The notes: generated by a model from the sequence alone, not told the origin. Counted from the first letter of the stretch, positions 1 through 9,464 are shown. The stretch is 64,000 bases of DNA from Bacteroidales bacterium (GCA_020636835.1 JACJXC010000007.1:186001-250000); one strand, 5' to 3'. Program-made: numbers and translations.

Positions 1-735
1 ATTTATCCATGAACCAAAATTGTACAAAATATTTTTACGAAACTACAAACCAATAAACTTCAACAAAATAGCAGTTGTTCCATATTGAAAACTTGATTAC
101 ACATTTAAGACAGCATGTGAATCCGCTATGCTTTTTCATGAAATAATTGAAACTTACTGCACCATTATAATAAGTATTAACCAAAATATTATTAGGGATA
201 CAACAAATATATGTATAGAAAATGAATATAGCAAAAATACGATATGAGAAGGCAAGAAAGAATACGATAATTTACAATTCTTTGACAACTTGACTTCATA
301 GCATTGTATTCAAATACAGTTAAGTTGCCTCAGGATATTTGACAAAATTAATCAATAGATATTACAAAAACGCATAAATATAAATTTCACATACAAACTA
401 GAGACTATCACCAATTTGAAATACTGTATTTAATGATATACTCGAGTTTTCATATCTTCTTGTGAAAATTCATGGAAGTTCAAATAGGTTGTTAATAAAC
501 TAAAGAAATACGATTGGGCAAGATATATAGACTTTATAACAATGGCCTCATTCTCAATGAAGCCACAGGTCTTATATGTCCATTGATTTTGTATGAATAG
601 TTTATCACCTTCTCAATATACTAAAACTTATTTACCAGTACAACTACTGTACAGGCTGAATACTAACCCATTGCAAGTACTATCCGCAGATACGAACTAC
701 CCTACTGAGCACCCCATTTTAGGGTCATGAATTAG
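1..735. other. AT-rich stretch with no recognisable gene
   Basis: No open frame here looks protein-coding on either strand, and I recognise no tRNA, rRNA or riboswitch. It lies downstream of the peptide-export operon, which reads towards it, and next to a broken leader-peptide ORF. It may therefore be decayed accessory DNA, but that is inference only. Confidence 0.5.
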
Positions 736-921
736 CTAATCTGGCTCCCCTGTATTGCAATCTGTTACCTGAACACAAACTAGTAAAGCGCAAGTACGTA
801 GGCTTAAACAGCATATCACCTCAATAATAACAATAAAACCAAAGTCGGTTCCATCTTTCATTCAACTGCCTTGCTCCTCGCTTGGAGTCAAACTAATTAC
901 TCCAAATTTTTCTAATTCCAT
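736..921 (-). pseudogene. Short ORF with bacteriocin-type leader and an internal stop
   Basis: From an ATG at 921 the minus strand reads MELEKFGVISLTPSEEQGS and then TGA (862-864). The same frame continues for about 40 more codons to a stop at 736. The first 19 residues resemble double-glycine leader peptides of Bacteroidota bacteriocin-like precursors (pattern LxxFGVxxLxxxE), but the Gly-Gly cleavage site itself is absent and the stop falls where it would be expected. The continuation is hydrophobic and has five cysteines. The position fits: it is the next item after the HTH and C39 transporter genes on the same strand. A TTTG-N20-TATTTTTG promoter-like sequence (924-955) abuts the ATG, so a transcript from it would be nearly leaderless. 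Most likely a decayed precursor gene; a real 19-residue peptide is possible. Confidence 0.4.
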
Positions 922-985
922 AGCAAAAATATTTTTATTTGTTTAAAAAAGCAAACCCTCATTCTTTACCCTGCCGAGGTTAGCA

Positions 986-1315
986 TTAAAAACACAATGC
1001 TAAGGTACTGGCGTTGCGTCCGGAAAAAAAGAACGGAAATAAATTACCGCCATTTTTTTCAACCAATTCTTTTCGGCTAAGGGGTTTCATGGTACAACCT
1101 AACGAAATATCGAAAGGATACTCGTAATAAAAGGTTGTGCTCGCCTTGGAGTATGCAATTGGTGCACCGCGCGATTTCAGTTCATCAATAACTTCGTAAA
1201 GCCTTGTACGGCTTATTCCTAGTTGTGCTGCAAACTCATCGGGCACTCCTGTTCGCTTCGCTTTAATTAAGCAGTGCATTTTTTCGATACGCTCTAAGTA
1301 CTCAAAAAATTTCAT
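986..1315 (-). CDS. Small HTH protein with C-terminal double-glycine-like tail
   Basis: This 109-residue protein has an N-terminal helix-turn-helix (about residues 1-65; VPDEFAAQLGISRTRLYEVI reads as the HTH core). The family is common in Bacteroidota beside peptide-export genes and is presumed to bind DNA. The C-terminus reads LSRKELVEKNGG (residues 79-90) followed by a 19-residue hydrophobic tail. That arrangement mimics a double-glycine leader and cargo of the kind cut by C39 peptidases. The gene starts 6 bases after the transporter stop, so it is the last gene of the HlyD-transporter-HTH operon. A frameshifted relative lies at 4835-5087. DNA binding is inferred from family resemblance; processing of the tail is a hypothesis. 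Confidence 0.75.
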   Translation of the reverse strand: MKFFEYLERIEKMHCLIKAKRTGVPDEFAAQLGISRTRLYEVIDELKSRGAPIAYSKASTTFYYEYPFDISLGCTMKPLSRKELVEKNGGNLFPFFFSGRNASTLALCF

Positions 1316-1321
1316 GGCTTT

Positions 1322-3487
1322 TTAATTTTCAATTATATGTTTTTCAACTGTTTGATGCTGCCACATACGGCAAAACTGCCCACTACTATGTATAAGTTCC
1401 TTAAATATTCCTTGCTCCACAACCTTGCCATTCTCAAGAACAATAATATTATCGGCCATGGCAATGGTTGAAAGCCTATGGGCAATAACTATTACAGTTT
1501 TCCCCTTTTGCCTCATCAACTCAACGGTTCGCTGCACAAAGCTCTCTGCTATGGAATCCAACGACGAGGTTGCCTCGTCAAGTATTAGTATCTCAGGATT
1601 TTTATACAGTGCACGAGCAATGGCAATGCGCTGCTTTTGCCCGCCAGACAATGATGTACCGTGCTCGCCAATGTAGGTATTAAACCTATTGGGGAGGTTC
1701 TCAATAAAATCCATCATACCCAATTGGGTAGAAATTTCAATAATTCGCTCGATGTTTGGGCAAAACTCCCCCACAGCAATATTCTCAACTATTGTTCCTG
1801 CAAATAAGTCGATATTCTGGGGTACAGCAACCACGGCATCGCGTAACGATTCGTTGGTAAAGTAACGTAAATCGAACTTACCTATGTAAATATTTCCGTT
1901 CTGTAATGGATATATATTCTGCAACAACGATGTTAGGGTAGTTTTCCCTGAACCACTCTCGCCCACCACTGCTGTAACCCTCCCTTTCGGAATATGCAGG
2001 TTTAACGCCTTAAAAACTTCCACCCTTGTTCCGTAGCGGAAATCAACATTTTTAAAGGTAATATCGCCAACGTGCTCAGCGGTAAATTCTATTCTATTGC
2101 TTTCCTCCTCCACTTCAAGGTCGAATATCTCGAACAACCTATCCGATGCTATTTTAGCATCTTGGTATGTTTTATTAAAACCAATAATGCTGGTAACTGG
2201 AGATGTAAAATAGCCTATTAAAGAGTAAAACGATAGCAACTCGCCAGGTGTAATAGTACTTTCCAGCACAAAACCCGCTCCAACCCAAAGCAATACTATG
2301 GTGATAACCTGTGATATTAAACCTGAGATACTGTTGGAGTATATTGAATAAATTCCCGATTTATATAGTGGTTTTAACAAATTAACAAAGCGCACCTCAG
2401 TTTTTAAGTTGGAGTAACCCTCAAGCCCAAACCGCTTTATGGTTGAAACAGAATTTAATGATTCAACCAAGTGCGATTCTAACTCCGCAGAATTTTCCAT
2501 GATGCTCCGTTGCACATGTCGGTTTAGCCTATTGATTATCAGATACGTAATAATGTATAGCGGCATTACTACAAGCATAATTACAGCTAACTTCCAGTAA
2601 AATGTAAACATCAACATAAACGATGCAACAAGAATTAAAACGTTTACAATAAGATTAACGGTTACTTCGTTCACGAATAACCGAATTTTTACGGCATCGT
2701 TAATCCTCGATATTATTTCGCCAACCCTCATTGTGTCGAAAAAAGACTGTGGCAATTTTAGTAAATGCTGATAGTATCCTAGAATTAGCGAAGCATCTAT
2801 CCTCTGTCCAATTTTTAAAACAAAATCCGACTGAAATATATTGAGCAAAAACCTCAACCCTATTATTATAAGCATTGCTATTCCTAAAAGATTCAGCAAA
2901 TTGGCATTGTTGCTAGGAATAGCATAATCAACAATTTTCCCCACATAAATTGAAGTTGACAAGCCCAAAACCGCATACAATATTGCGCCAACAATTGCCT
3001 GAGTTAAAACTCCCTTGTAGGGTTTTACAAGACTCCAAAATCTAAAAGATGATGAAACCTTTTCGGATTTAGGTTTAAATGTTTCGCCGGGTACAAGAAG
3101 AATCAATACTCCTGTCCATGTCTTTTTAAATTCTTCGTGCGGTATTTTATGAAACCGACCATCGCCGGGATCCATAACCTCAATACAATCTTTGGTTGCT
3201 TTGGTAATTACCACAAAATGCTGTAGAGCCTCCTTAACAACCACATGTGCTATTGAAGGTTTTGGTATCTTGAACAGGCTATCGAAATCGCCTCTCACAC
3301 CCTTTGCTTGGAAACCCATTTTTTGAGCAGCCTCAATCATTCCCAAAACATTGGTGCCTTTCTTATCGGTACCAGCGAACTGACGTATTTTTGCTATAGG
3401 TAAATTTAACTTATAATGAGCTGCAACTGAAGCCAAGCAGGCTGCCCCACAATCTGTAATATCTCTTTGTTTAATTTTCATTTCCAC
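1322..3487 (-). CDS. Peptidase-C39 domain ABC transporter (PCAT)
   Basis: A 721-residue bacteriocin/peptide exporter that cleaves a double-glycine leader and pumps the cargo across the inner membrane. Domains in order: C39 cysteine peptidase (1-135) with catalytic Cys13 (DCGAAC), His90 and Asp106; a six-helix membrane domain (about 155-450); and an ABC ATPase with Walker A GESGSGKT (509-516), signature LSGGQ (613-617), Walker B ILILDE (633-638) and the H-loop His670. All catalytic residues are present, so it looks active. The reading frame begins with GTG sharing one base with the HlyD stop (TAGTG); an ATG two codons in is an alternative. It forms an operon with the HlyD-type protein upstream and the HTH gene downstream. 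The cargo is not obvious: the only leader-like candidates nearby are the broken ORF at 736-921 and the HTH tail. Confidence 0.95.
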   Translation of the reverse strand: MEMKIKQRDITDCGAACLASVAAHYKLNLPIAKIRQFAGTDKKGTNVLGMIEAAQKMGFQAKGVRGDFDSLFKIPKPSIAHVVVKEALQHFVVITKATKDCIEVMDPGDGRFHKIPHEEFKKTWTGVLILLVPGETFKPKSEKVSSSFRFWSLVKPYKGVLTQAIVGAILYAVLGLSTSIYVGKIVDYAIPSNNANLLNLLGIAMLIIIGLRFLLNIFQSDFVLKIGQRIDASLILGYYQHLLKLPQSFFDTMRVGEIISRINDAVKIRLFVNEVTVNLIVNVLILVASFMLMFTFYWKLAVIMLVVMPLYIITYLIINRLNRHVQRSIMENSAELESHLVESLNSVSTIKRFGLEGYSNLKTEVRFVNLLKPLYKSGIYSIYSNSISGLISQVITIVLLWVGAGFVLESTITPGELLSFYSLIGYFTSPVTSIIGFNKTYQDAKIASDRLFEIFDLEVEEESNRIEFTAEHVGDITFKNVDFRYGTRVEVFKALNLHIPKGRVTAVVGESGSGKTTLTSLLQNIYPLQNGNIYIGKFDLRYFTNESLRDAVVAVPQNIDLFAGTIVENIAVGEFCPNIERIIEISTQLGMMDFIENLPNRFNTYIGEHGTSLSGGQKQRIAIARALYKNPEILILDEATSSLDSIAESFVQRTVELMRQKGKTVIVIAHRLSTIAMADNIIVLENGKVVEQGIFKELIHSSGQFCRMWQHQTVEKHIIEN

Positions 3488-4665
3488 TATTGCATTTCAG
3501 CGTATGGGTTAAACCAACTATCAACCTTATCAAATAGTAAATCATAAACAGTACGCTCAGTAACAATAATCCGCGACGTGATGGTCATTCCCTTTTTAAT
3601 TTGTCCTTTAAATCCATTTTGGAGATTCAAGTGATCTTTTAACAATTTGCACTTAACAATAAAATACATATTATCATGCCCATCACTTACGATATCATCA
3701 GAAACCTCCTTTATTGTAGCAGGCAGCAAACCCCATTGGTTATAGTTAAAAGCATCGACCTGTATTTTCACTTCCTGATTAACCCGTATAAGGCCAATGT
3801 CGCTAGGCTGCACATAGCAAACAGCTACTAACTCACAATCGGGCGATAGTTCAGCAACTGTTTGATTGGCGTAAATAATACTTCCAATTTGCAACTCATT
3901 GCTTTGCTGAATGGTTCCACTCAAGGTTGCCGTTATAAAATACTTACTAAGTTCATTGTACGCTGTTTCAATTTCGGATTCAACCCTGGGAATTTGGTTG
4001 GATGTCTCCGTAAGATTAGCCTGCCAACTAGACAATTGCTGACTAATTAATTGGTTTCGAGTTAACAGCTCATTATCTAAGTTAAATTTGCTAGTTTCAT
4101 AATCAACCTCAGCAATAATTCGTTGTTTATAAAGCAAGGTATTCCGAGTATGTTCTTTTACTATCTTATCAACTTTATTGCTCTGCATTGAGATTTGACG
4201 CTGAAAATTACGAGCCTCAAGCACATACCTCGGCGTTATCACACCTTTTAGACACACCTTATATTTTAAAAAATTATGGTTAACAAGAGTCTCTAAATCG
4301 CGTTGTGCCAATCTTAACTCGGCAAGGTTAAACTCTAACATTTTAATTCTCGATCGGATCGAAACCGTGTCGAGCACAAGGATAGTATCACCCGCGCTTA
4401 CCGGAATGTTATTCTGCAACTTTGTTTTTACAACCTTTCCACCGAAAGGGGTAATAATTTGCTGTTTCTCGATACTGGGCTTAATTAATCCGGTAGTACG
4501 TATAGTTACATCAACCAGTATAAATGGCATAGAAGCCAATACCCCCAGAATGGCGAAGAAGATTAGCCAGTAAACCCTCCGGCTTCGTTTTGAAATTGAA
4601 TGCAGATACCCCTCCACTGAGCTCTGTATAATAAATGGGGGGTATATCTTTTTTGAATCCGACAT
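3487..4665 (-). CDS. HlyD-family membrane fusion protein of the peptide exporter
   Basis: A 392-residue periplasmic adaptor that would link the C39 transporter to an outer-membrane channel. One membrane helix lies near residues 29-52. It is followed by a split lipoyl/barrel region (begins about residue 65 with a GLIKPS...GGKVV segment), a long coiled-coil hairpin (about 95-245, rich in Q, N, L and E), the second lipoyl half, and a beta-barrel region. First gene of the three-gene operon; its stop overlaps the transporter start by one base. No TolC-like channel gene lies in the window. Confidence 0.9.
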   Translation of the reverse strand: MSDSKKIYPPFIIQSSVEGYLHSISKRSRRVYWLIFFAILGVLASMPFILVDVTIRTTGLIKPSIEKQQIITPFGGKVVKTKLQNNIPVSAGDTILVLDTVSIRSRIKMLEFNLAELRLAQRDLETLVNHNFLKYKVCLKGVITPRYVLEARNFQRQISMQSNKVDKIVKEHTRNTLLYKQRIIAEVDYETSKFNLDNELLTRNQLISQQLSSWQANLTETSNQIPRVESEIETAYNELSKYFITATLSGTIQQSNELQIGSIIYANQTVAELSPDCELVAVCYVQPSDIGLIRVNQEVKIQVDAFNYNQWGLLPATIKEVSDDIVSDGHDNMYFIVKCKLLKDHLNLQNGFKGQIKKGMTITSRIIVTERTVYDLLFDKVDSWFNPYAEMQ

Positions 4666-4691
4666 ATATATTTTTCCCTGTATTTATTTTA

Positions 4692-4699
4692 CAAAAGTA
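4692..4699 (-). promoter_or_regulatory. Bacteroidota -7 box for the peptide-export operon
   Basis: The minus strand reads TACTTTTG, matching the TAnnTTTG -7 consensus, about 27 bases before the HlyD start. No good -33 TTTG is seen at the usual 19-21 base spacing. Confidence 0.45.
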
Positions 4700-4834
4700 A
4701 TCCTGTACGCTATCAAATTCTGACAGTATACGAATTTCACAACCAGCGATTATGTTTTATAGCACATTCACAAAGGCGGCATTATCGATAAAAACCAGGG
4801 CATTATGCGCAAACAGCTGTATATCTAGTACTTA

Positions 4835-5087
4835 TCACCAGCAAGGGGGGGCAAATTGTTCGAATCCAATAGAAATTGAGCCGTGCACCCTGTAGTAATA
4901 AACTCTCGCGTCGCGAGCAATTGTACTTTATGTCGGCTCCAGGCGTATTGCATCGTCTATTAAGCGGTAAAGAGTGCTCTCGCTCACACCTAATTTCTGA
5001 GCAAACTCCTTAGGGACTACCTGTAGTTTGGGTTCTAACATAAAAATCGAGGGTCTTCAGCAAGTCAATTCGTTCCTTAAAACTCAT
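4835..5087 (-). pseudogene. Frameshifted paralogue of the small HTH gene
   Basis: Joining three frames on the minus strand gives a protein like the HTH at 986-1315. It begins MSFKERIDLLKTLDFY at 5087, shifts frame into PKEFAQKLGVSESTLYRLID, then shifts again into DIKYNCSR and YYYRVHGSISIGFEQF, ending at 4835. The intact gene has the matching segments DEFAAQLGISRTRLYEVID, PIAYSKAS and FYYEYPFDISLGC. At least two frameshifts break the gene, and the C-terminal double-glycine-like tail is not recognisable. It sits just upstream of the transport operon, which suggests a duplicated or partly decayed peptide locus. Confidence 0.7.
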
Positions 5088-5253
5088 GGCATTTTGGTTT
5101 CATATTTTATCCCGTTAATAAGGATCGGTAAAAAATTGTTACCCAATTTTGAGCAAAAAAATCATGAAAAGGAAAAATTTAACAAGGCAAAACTTATACC
5201 TAACTATGCTATAGAGTGATAACCTGATCAAAATAAATCAACAAAAACAATCA

Positions 5254-5700
5254 CTATTGTCCGGTTAAAATAAATTTTTTGAGTTAGGCGTTTTGCTAAT
5301 ATTAAATGATGCCAGCGGCATCAAATGTTTATAGAAATTCATTGAGAGTTAAAAAGATTCGACTCCAGCTGGAGTCGAATTTCTAAATATCATCATTGCT
5401 ATAAACATTCAAACCCTCCGGGTTTGTAACTATTCGCTCATTATCGCTTATATGCCTAATTCAATAAATTTTAAACACTGAGGCCGTTTATTCCTAAGGC
5501 TTTCATTGAGATTCCGCTCCGCTGGAGCTTCCTTTTGTGGGTGTTCGAAATCACTACAAATATGTTGCAGCTCTGCTGCTAATTACTAGCCGCTTAGCCG
5601 CGAAATATTTGTAGATAAACTATTTAAATTCGAGTATATTAAGCTACAGAGTAGCGTAATTTTTAATTCGTAGAAGAACAAAAATTTTACCGGACAATAG
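5254..5700. repeat. Hairpin-rich non-coding element with inverted ends
   Basis: The 447-base element starts CTATTGTCCGGTTAAAA and ends TTTTACCGGACAATAG, an imperfect terminal inverted repeat with one inserted base. It has no coding potential. Inside are several stem-loops: GATGCC-loop-GGCATC (5308-5322); an 11-base outer stem AATGTTTATAG / CTATAAACATT (5324-5334 with 5399-5409) enclosing a perfect palindrome; CAAACCC-TCC-GGGTTTG (5410-5426); GCTCC-GCT-GGAGC (5516-5528); and a 61-base cruciform (5554-5614). The right half recurs at 11459-11680. It may be a MITE or a group of REP-like hairpins moved in trans by an IS200-like (RAYT) transposase; no transposase gene is in the window. Confidence 0.7.
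5357..5380. repeat. Perfect 24-base palindrome
   Basis: Two 12-base arms, ATTCGACTCCAG and its exact reverse complement, meet with no loop. The palindrome sits inside the longer 5324-5409 stem-loop of the repeat element, in the pattern of REP-type hairpins. Confidence 0.85.
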
Positions 5701-5756
5701 TAAAAAACAATACAAAAAAGCAGTATAAAACCATCGTATGTCAGTATAAACCAAGC

Positions 5757-6995
5757 CTACGATTTCCTTACCATCCTCGCCGTAAACCAGCCCAGCACGG
5801 CAATTACAACCAGCATAACCGCCCAAAGCCACAGCTTGCTACGGAAAAGGGGGATTGGTGAGGTTGAAGTATCGACCATCGCGGGGTTTTGCAACTCCTC
5901 GCCTAACTTAAGTGCCGTGGGGTTGCTTGGGATACGATCCGGAAACTCCAGAATATCGTACTGCGGTTCGCTAGCATGGCTATTCCCGTAAACCAGGAAA
6001 TAGGTTGCCGGCTCGGTAAACCGGGCTACCAGCTCGTGGTTGTAACCCTTTACCTCAATTACGCCTATTTGTAGAGAGGTATTATCGTGGTTGCTCACCT
6101 CAATCCGTAGCTTCCGAAGGGTTGTACTCGTAAACCTGAAAACATTATCGTCCAACGAGTTTAGCGTGCCCGATGTTAATGTGCCATAGCTGTACACCCA
6201 CCCCTGCTCTGTTTTTACGCTATCGGATAAATACCGGATGGTTATTGGACGGTAGAAGTCGTAGGTGCTATTCACCGCAATTTTCAGGTAGCAAACCGGG
6301 AGCGGGCTGCTCAATTCAACATCAATACAGGTTTGTTTGCGCTTAGTGTCCTCATCTACTTTCAATTGCTTTACGGCACAACCATTCAATACTCCGGGAC
6401 TATCCCGATGGAGTAAAATTGAGGCGCTGAGCAACTCTGGCCTTTCGGAACTCGGAACAAACAGTCTAAAAAATCGATAGTTCGAATTCGGAAACGCAAC
6501 CTTAGTGAACTGGAAATTGGTTTGGTCGTTCTGTACGGATAGCACCCTGTACCCGTCAACAATGGTAAACCAGTCCTTCTGGTTATGGCTACCCTCGAGC
6601 GTTACGCGCCAATCGAAATTACGCTGGGCAAAATCCAGATTAATGGTATTGATAAGCTCTTCCGACGGCACCTCGAATGTGAAGTAGTGCCCACGCTCGG
6701 TACGCGATTGGTTTATGGTTCGGAATACAACGTCCTTTACCTGCTCCTGCCCGGCTGAGAGTTTTAAAAAGTATGGGGCTTCAATGGTATCGCCACTGGT
6801 GGTTAGCCCATAAATCCGGATGTCGGACATGCCACGGTTCAACTTCGCAAAAATATCGTTGGGGAGCTGCACCCTGTGCCATTGCTGATTAACACCAATC
6901 AACTCGCGTTTATATCCATACCCATCAATCTGGGCACGCAGCTGCAACCCCATTAAAAGCGCAACACTCAGGACTAGTTTAACTTTCGGAACCAT
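5757..6995 (-). CDS. DUF3999-like secreted/membrane protein
   Basis: A 412-residue protein with an N-terminal signal peptide (cleavage probably after LRAQ, about residue 22), a long beta-rich exported region, and one C-terminal membrane helix (LWLWAVMLVVIAVLGWF) before a basic RMVRKS end. This layout, and its place directly behind a DUF2339 gene, match the DUF3999 family, whose function is unknown. The start overlaps the DUF2339 stop by 17 bases, so the two are surely co-translated. The large domain probably faces the periplasm. Confidence 0.8.
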   Translation of the reverse strand: MVPKVKLVLSVALLMGLQLRAQIDGYGYKRELIGVNQQWHRVQLPNDIFAKLNRGMSDIRIYGLTTSGDTIEAPYFLKLSAGQEQVKDVVFRTINQSRTERGHYFTFEVPSEELINTINLDFAQRNFDWRVTLEGSHNQKDWFTIVDGYRVLSVQNDQTNFQFTKVAFPNSNYRFFRLFVPSSERPELLSASILLHRDSPGVLNGCAVKQLKVDEDTKRKQTCIDVELSSPLPVCYLKIAVNSTYDFYRPITIRYLSDSVKTEQGWVYSYGTLTSGTLNSLDDNVFRFTSTTLRKLRIEVSNHDNTSLQIGVIEVKGYNHELVARFTEPATYFLVYGNSHASEPQYDILEFPDRIPSNPTALKLGEELQNPAMVDTSTSPIPLFRSKLWLWAVMLVVIAVLGWFTARMVRKS

Positions 6996-9306
6996 CGGTA
7001 ATAATGTGTTTGTACTTATTGTATAGGAACGATATAACCAGCATTAGCACGCCCAGCAGCACAAATACCGCCGTTTTGGCAATGGTATTGAGGTGCGAAA
7101 TATCGTATAGGAACAGCTTTATCAGGGTTATGCCGAATAGCACGATGGCGGCAATCCGCAAATGTTTCTTTTTACGCCATAATCCAAGCACAACCAGCAG
7201 CAACGCGTAAACGCCCCACAGCACGCTTAGCCCCAACTTGTACGACCCTCGCGATCCAACCACATCGAGCCAGTTAATCAACTCGCTGCTCAGAATCCAC
7301 AGAACGGACACGGTTAGCATAAAATCGACGAATAGCGTCATACGCCCCTTTGCGAGAACTCGTTGCGATAAAACATAGCTCAACGCAAGCGGAATGGCCA
7401 CAAACACCAAGGAAACATACCGAATGCCCAAGTAAAAGACACCCCGATGGTAATACTCGGCCAGAGTTTGCTCCAAATAGGTAGCGCGCAACTCGCTAAC
7501 GGCATACAATCCGGCGAAAAGGAAAACCGCCACCATCACCGCGTTGAGTATAAGGCAGAATAACCCAAAATTCTGATTCTTACCCCTGAAAATCCCCACA
7601 ACCGACAGAACCGCGGCAAACAGCAGCGAATAGTTTACCAGCCAAATGGTCTTAAAGTAACGCAACTCGTGGTTCCAATGCGATTCGGGACACTCACTAT
7701 CTGGCACATTCACAGAGATAAGCGAATTGTCGAAGCGCTGATTCCAGTACTCCGCAATCTCGAACCGGAACGCATTATAGAGCACTATTAACCCAATTGC
7801 AATAACCGAAACCGTCATAATTCGGGGTAATACCCCCGACGAGGCCAATGCAGACGGATACTTCCGATTACTATTCAGATAGCCAATAAATCCAAATCCA
7901 GACACAAACAGCATCGATGTTAAAAAATGCACATTGAATATTGGCGTTACGGCAATTCCGGACTGGGCATAAACGGCTATCCAATCGTGGAATATGCTAA
8001 AACAGGCTAGTAACATCAACGGATACGAAAATTTCTCATAAACAGCAATGCTCCGTGTCCGGCCAAGCCAGAACAGCAGCGCAGCTTCGGCTACCCAAAG
8101 CAATGTAACCCAGTTTCCGTTCAGCTGCACCGGAATTGCAATGGTAATAAACGTAAGCACCAGCGCCGAAACCAAGTAGAATAGGCTCCGATCGGCCAGC
8201 TTCCGCAAATATACGGCCACACTAACCGCAAAATGGATTAGCGCGCTGCCAAGCGTAAACAGACCGAGGAACTGCGCGCCATCGCTATGGCTATTCAGAA
8301 TTGCATAACCGATGCCATAAAAAACAAACGAGTTGGCCAACAGCAACAGCACATCGTGCACCTGAACCTTTTCGCCCTTAACAAGCTTATAGGCTATAAA
8401 AATTAAGTAGAACAGGATGAAGAAAACCGAAAGGAATGTAAGCGCTAAATCAAAATGAATATCAACCTGGTACTTGGAAGCAAACCAAACAAAAAATATT
8501 AGCCAGGTAAGCCCAAACGATGAGTAGAAGAGCGATTTCCAGTACCGTTGAAATGTAATGGCCAAAATACCCAAATTGACAATTGTCATGTAGGTAAACA
8601 TAACACCCACACGCCCCGATCCATCGCTTAGCAGAAACGGAACGGCATAAGCCCCAACCAGCCCAATGTGAGCAATAACCTGCTTGTTGTAAGTTAAAGC
8701 GGCAACCACGGTAAATGCAGTAAAAACAACCATCAGGGCAAACGTAAGAGCCTGTGGAATTAGGCTGTAAAAACTATACGCCCCATAGGTAACAAAATAC
8801 AACGTGGCCATAGCCCCACTAACCAGCACCGCGCTGTAATTCTCGTACTTCTCCTTGAGCTTAATTCCAACCCCCAATAGTCCCAAACCGGCCAAATACC
8901 CAAGAACAATACGGGTTAACGGGCTAATCAAATCGTGCTCAATAGAATACTTAGTGCCAATGGCTAAACCTATCACCGTAATGGCAATACCAATCTTGCT
9001 TATCAAACTCTCGCCTATAAACCGCTCCAGGTTTCGGGGTTGCTTAGGTGGTGTATTTACAGGTTGATTGACCACTTCAGCCTGTGGCTGAACCGAGGCC
9101 TGAAGATCGTTTTCCGAGTCGGAGGCAATTGAAGAGATTGCCATAGCACCCTCAGCCTCACTCGGAGGGTTAGAGGTTGCATCTTTTTTTAGGTTGATAA
9201 TCTCGAGCCTAAGAGCATTAATCTCGGCCGAGAATTCCTCCTGTCTTTTCAGTAGGATCTCCAGCCTATCAACCAGCCTGTTTATCCTGTCGTTGGTACT
9301 GTTCAT
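6979..9306 (-). CDS. DUF2339 polytopic membrane protein
   Basis: A 775-residue inner-membrane protein. The first 45 residues form a charged coiled coil (RINRLVDRLEILLKRQEEF), followed by a low-complexity linker. A segment LERFIGESLISKIGIAITVIG then begins roughly twenty predicted membrane helices reaching the C-terminus. Length and layout fit DUF2339, a family of unknown function often paired with DUF3999, as here. It starts at 9306 opposite the divergent ABC-F gene. Confidence 0.85.
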   Translation of the reverse strand: MNSTNDRINRLVDRLEILLKRQEEFSAEINALRLEIINLKKDATSNPPSEAEGAMAISSIASDSENDLQASVQPQAEVVNQPVNTPPKQPRNLERFIGESLISKIGIAITVIGLAIGTKYSIEHDLISPLTRIVLGYLAGLGLLGVGIKLKEKYENYSAVLVSGAMATLYFVTYGAYSFYSLIPQALTFALMVVFTAFTVVAALTYNKQVIAHIGLVGAYAVPFLLSDGSGRVGVMFTYMTIVNLGILAITFQRYWKSLFYSSFGLTWLIFFVWFASKYQVDIHFDLALTFLSVFFILFYLIFIAYKLVKGEKVQVHDVLLLLANSFVFYGIGYAILNSHSDGAQFLGLFTLGSALIHFAVSVAVYLRKLADRSLFYLVSALVLTFITIAIPVQLNGNWVTLLWVAEAALLFWLGRTRSIAVYEKFSYPLMLLACFSIFHDWIAVYAQSGIAVTPIFNVHFLTSMLFVSGFGFIGYLNSNRKYPSALASSGVLPRIMTVSVIAIGLIVLYNAFRFEIAEYWNQRFDNSLISVNVPDSECPESHWNHELRYFKTIWLVNYSLLFAAVLSVVGIFRGKNQNFGLFCLILNAVMVAVFLFAGLYAVSELRATYLEQTLAEYYHRGVFYLGIRYVSLVFVAIPLALSYVLSQRVLAKGRMTLFVDFMLTVSVLWILSSELINWLDVVGSRGSYKLGLSVLWGVYALLLVVLGLWRKKKHLRIAAIVLFGITLIKLFLYDISHLNTIAKTAVFVLLGVLMLVISFLYNKYKHIITDGSES

Positions 9307-9456
9307 GGCAATTATTTTGAAAGCCTAACGGCGCATAAAAAAATGTAAAGTAAAGAAAATTTTGCAATTCGCAAGCCAAATCCGCAGCCTATAGCAGAAT
9401 CCACCTCATAACGATCATCATCCCATCAATTCCTTTCGGGTTTCGGATGAAATTAC

Positions 9457-9464
9457 TACCTTTG
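9457..9464 (+). promoter_or_regulatory. -7 box upstream of the ABC-F gene
   Basis: TACCTTTG matches TAnnTTTG. TTTC/TTTCGG motifs lie 15-25 bases upstream. The predicted transcript would have a leader of about 100 bases before the ATG at 9569. Confidence 0.5.

Noticed and set aside
5028..5219. 63-codon plus-strand ORF near the export locus
   Set aside because: It lies antisense to the HTH pseudogene and has no recognisable motif.
5644..5832. 62-codon minus-strand ORF at the repeat edge
   Set aside because: It spans the end of the repeat element and the end of the DUF3999 gene in another frame.
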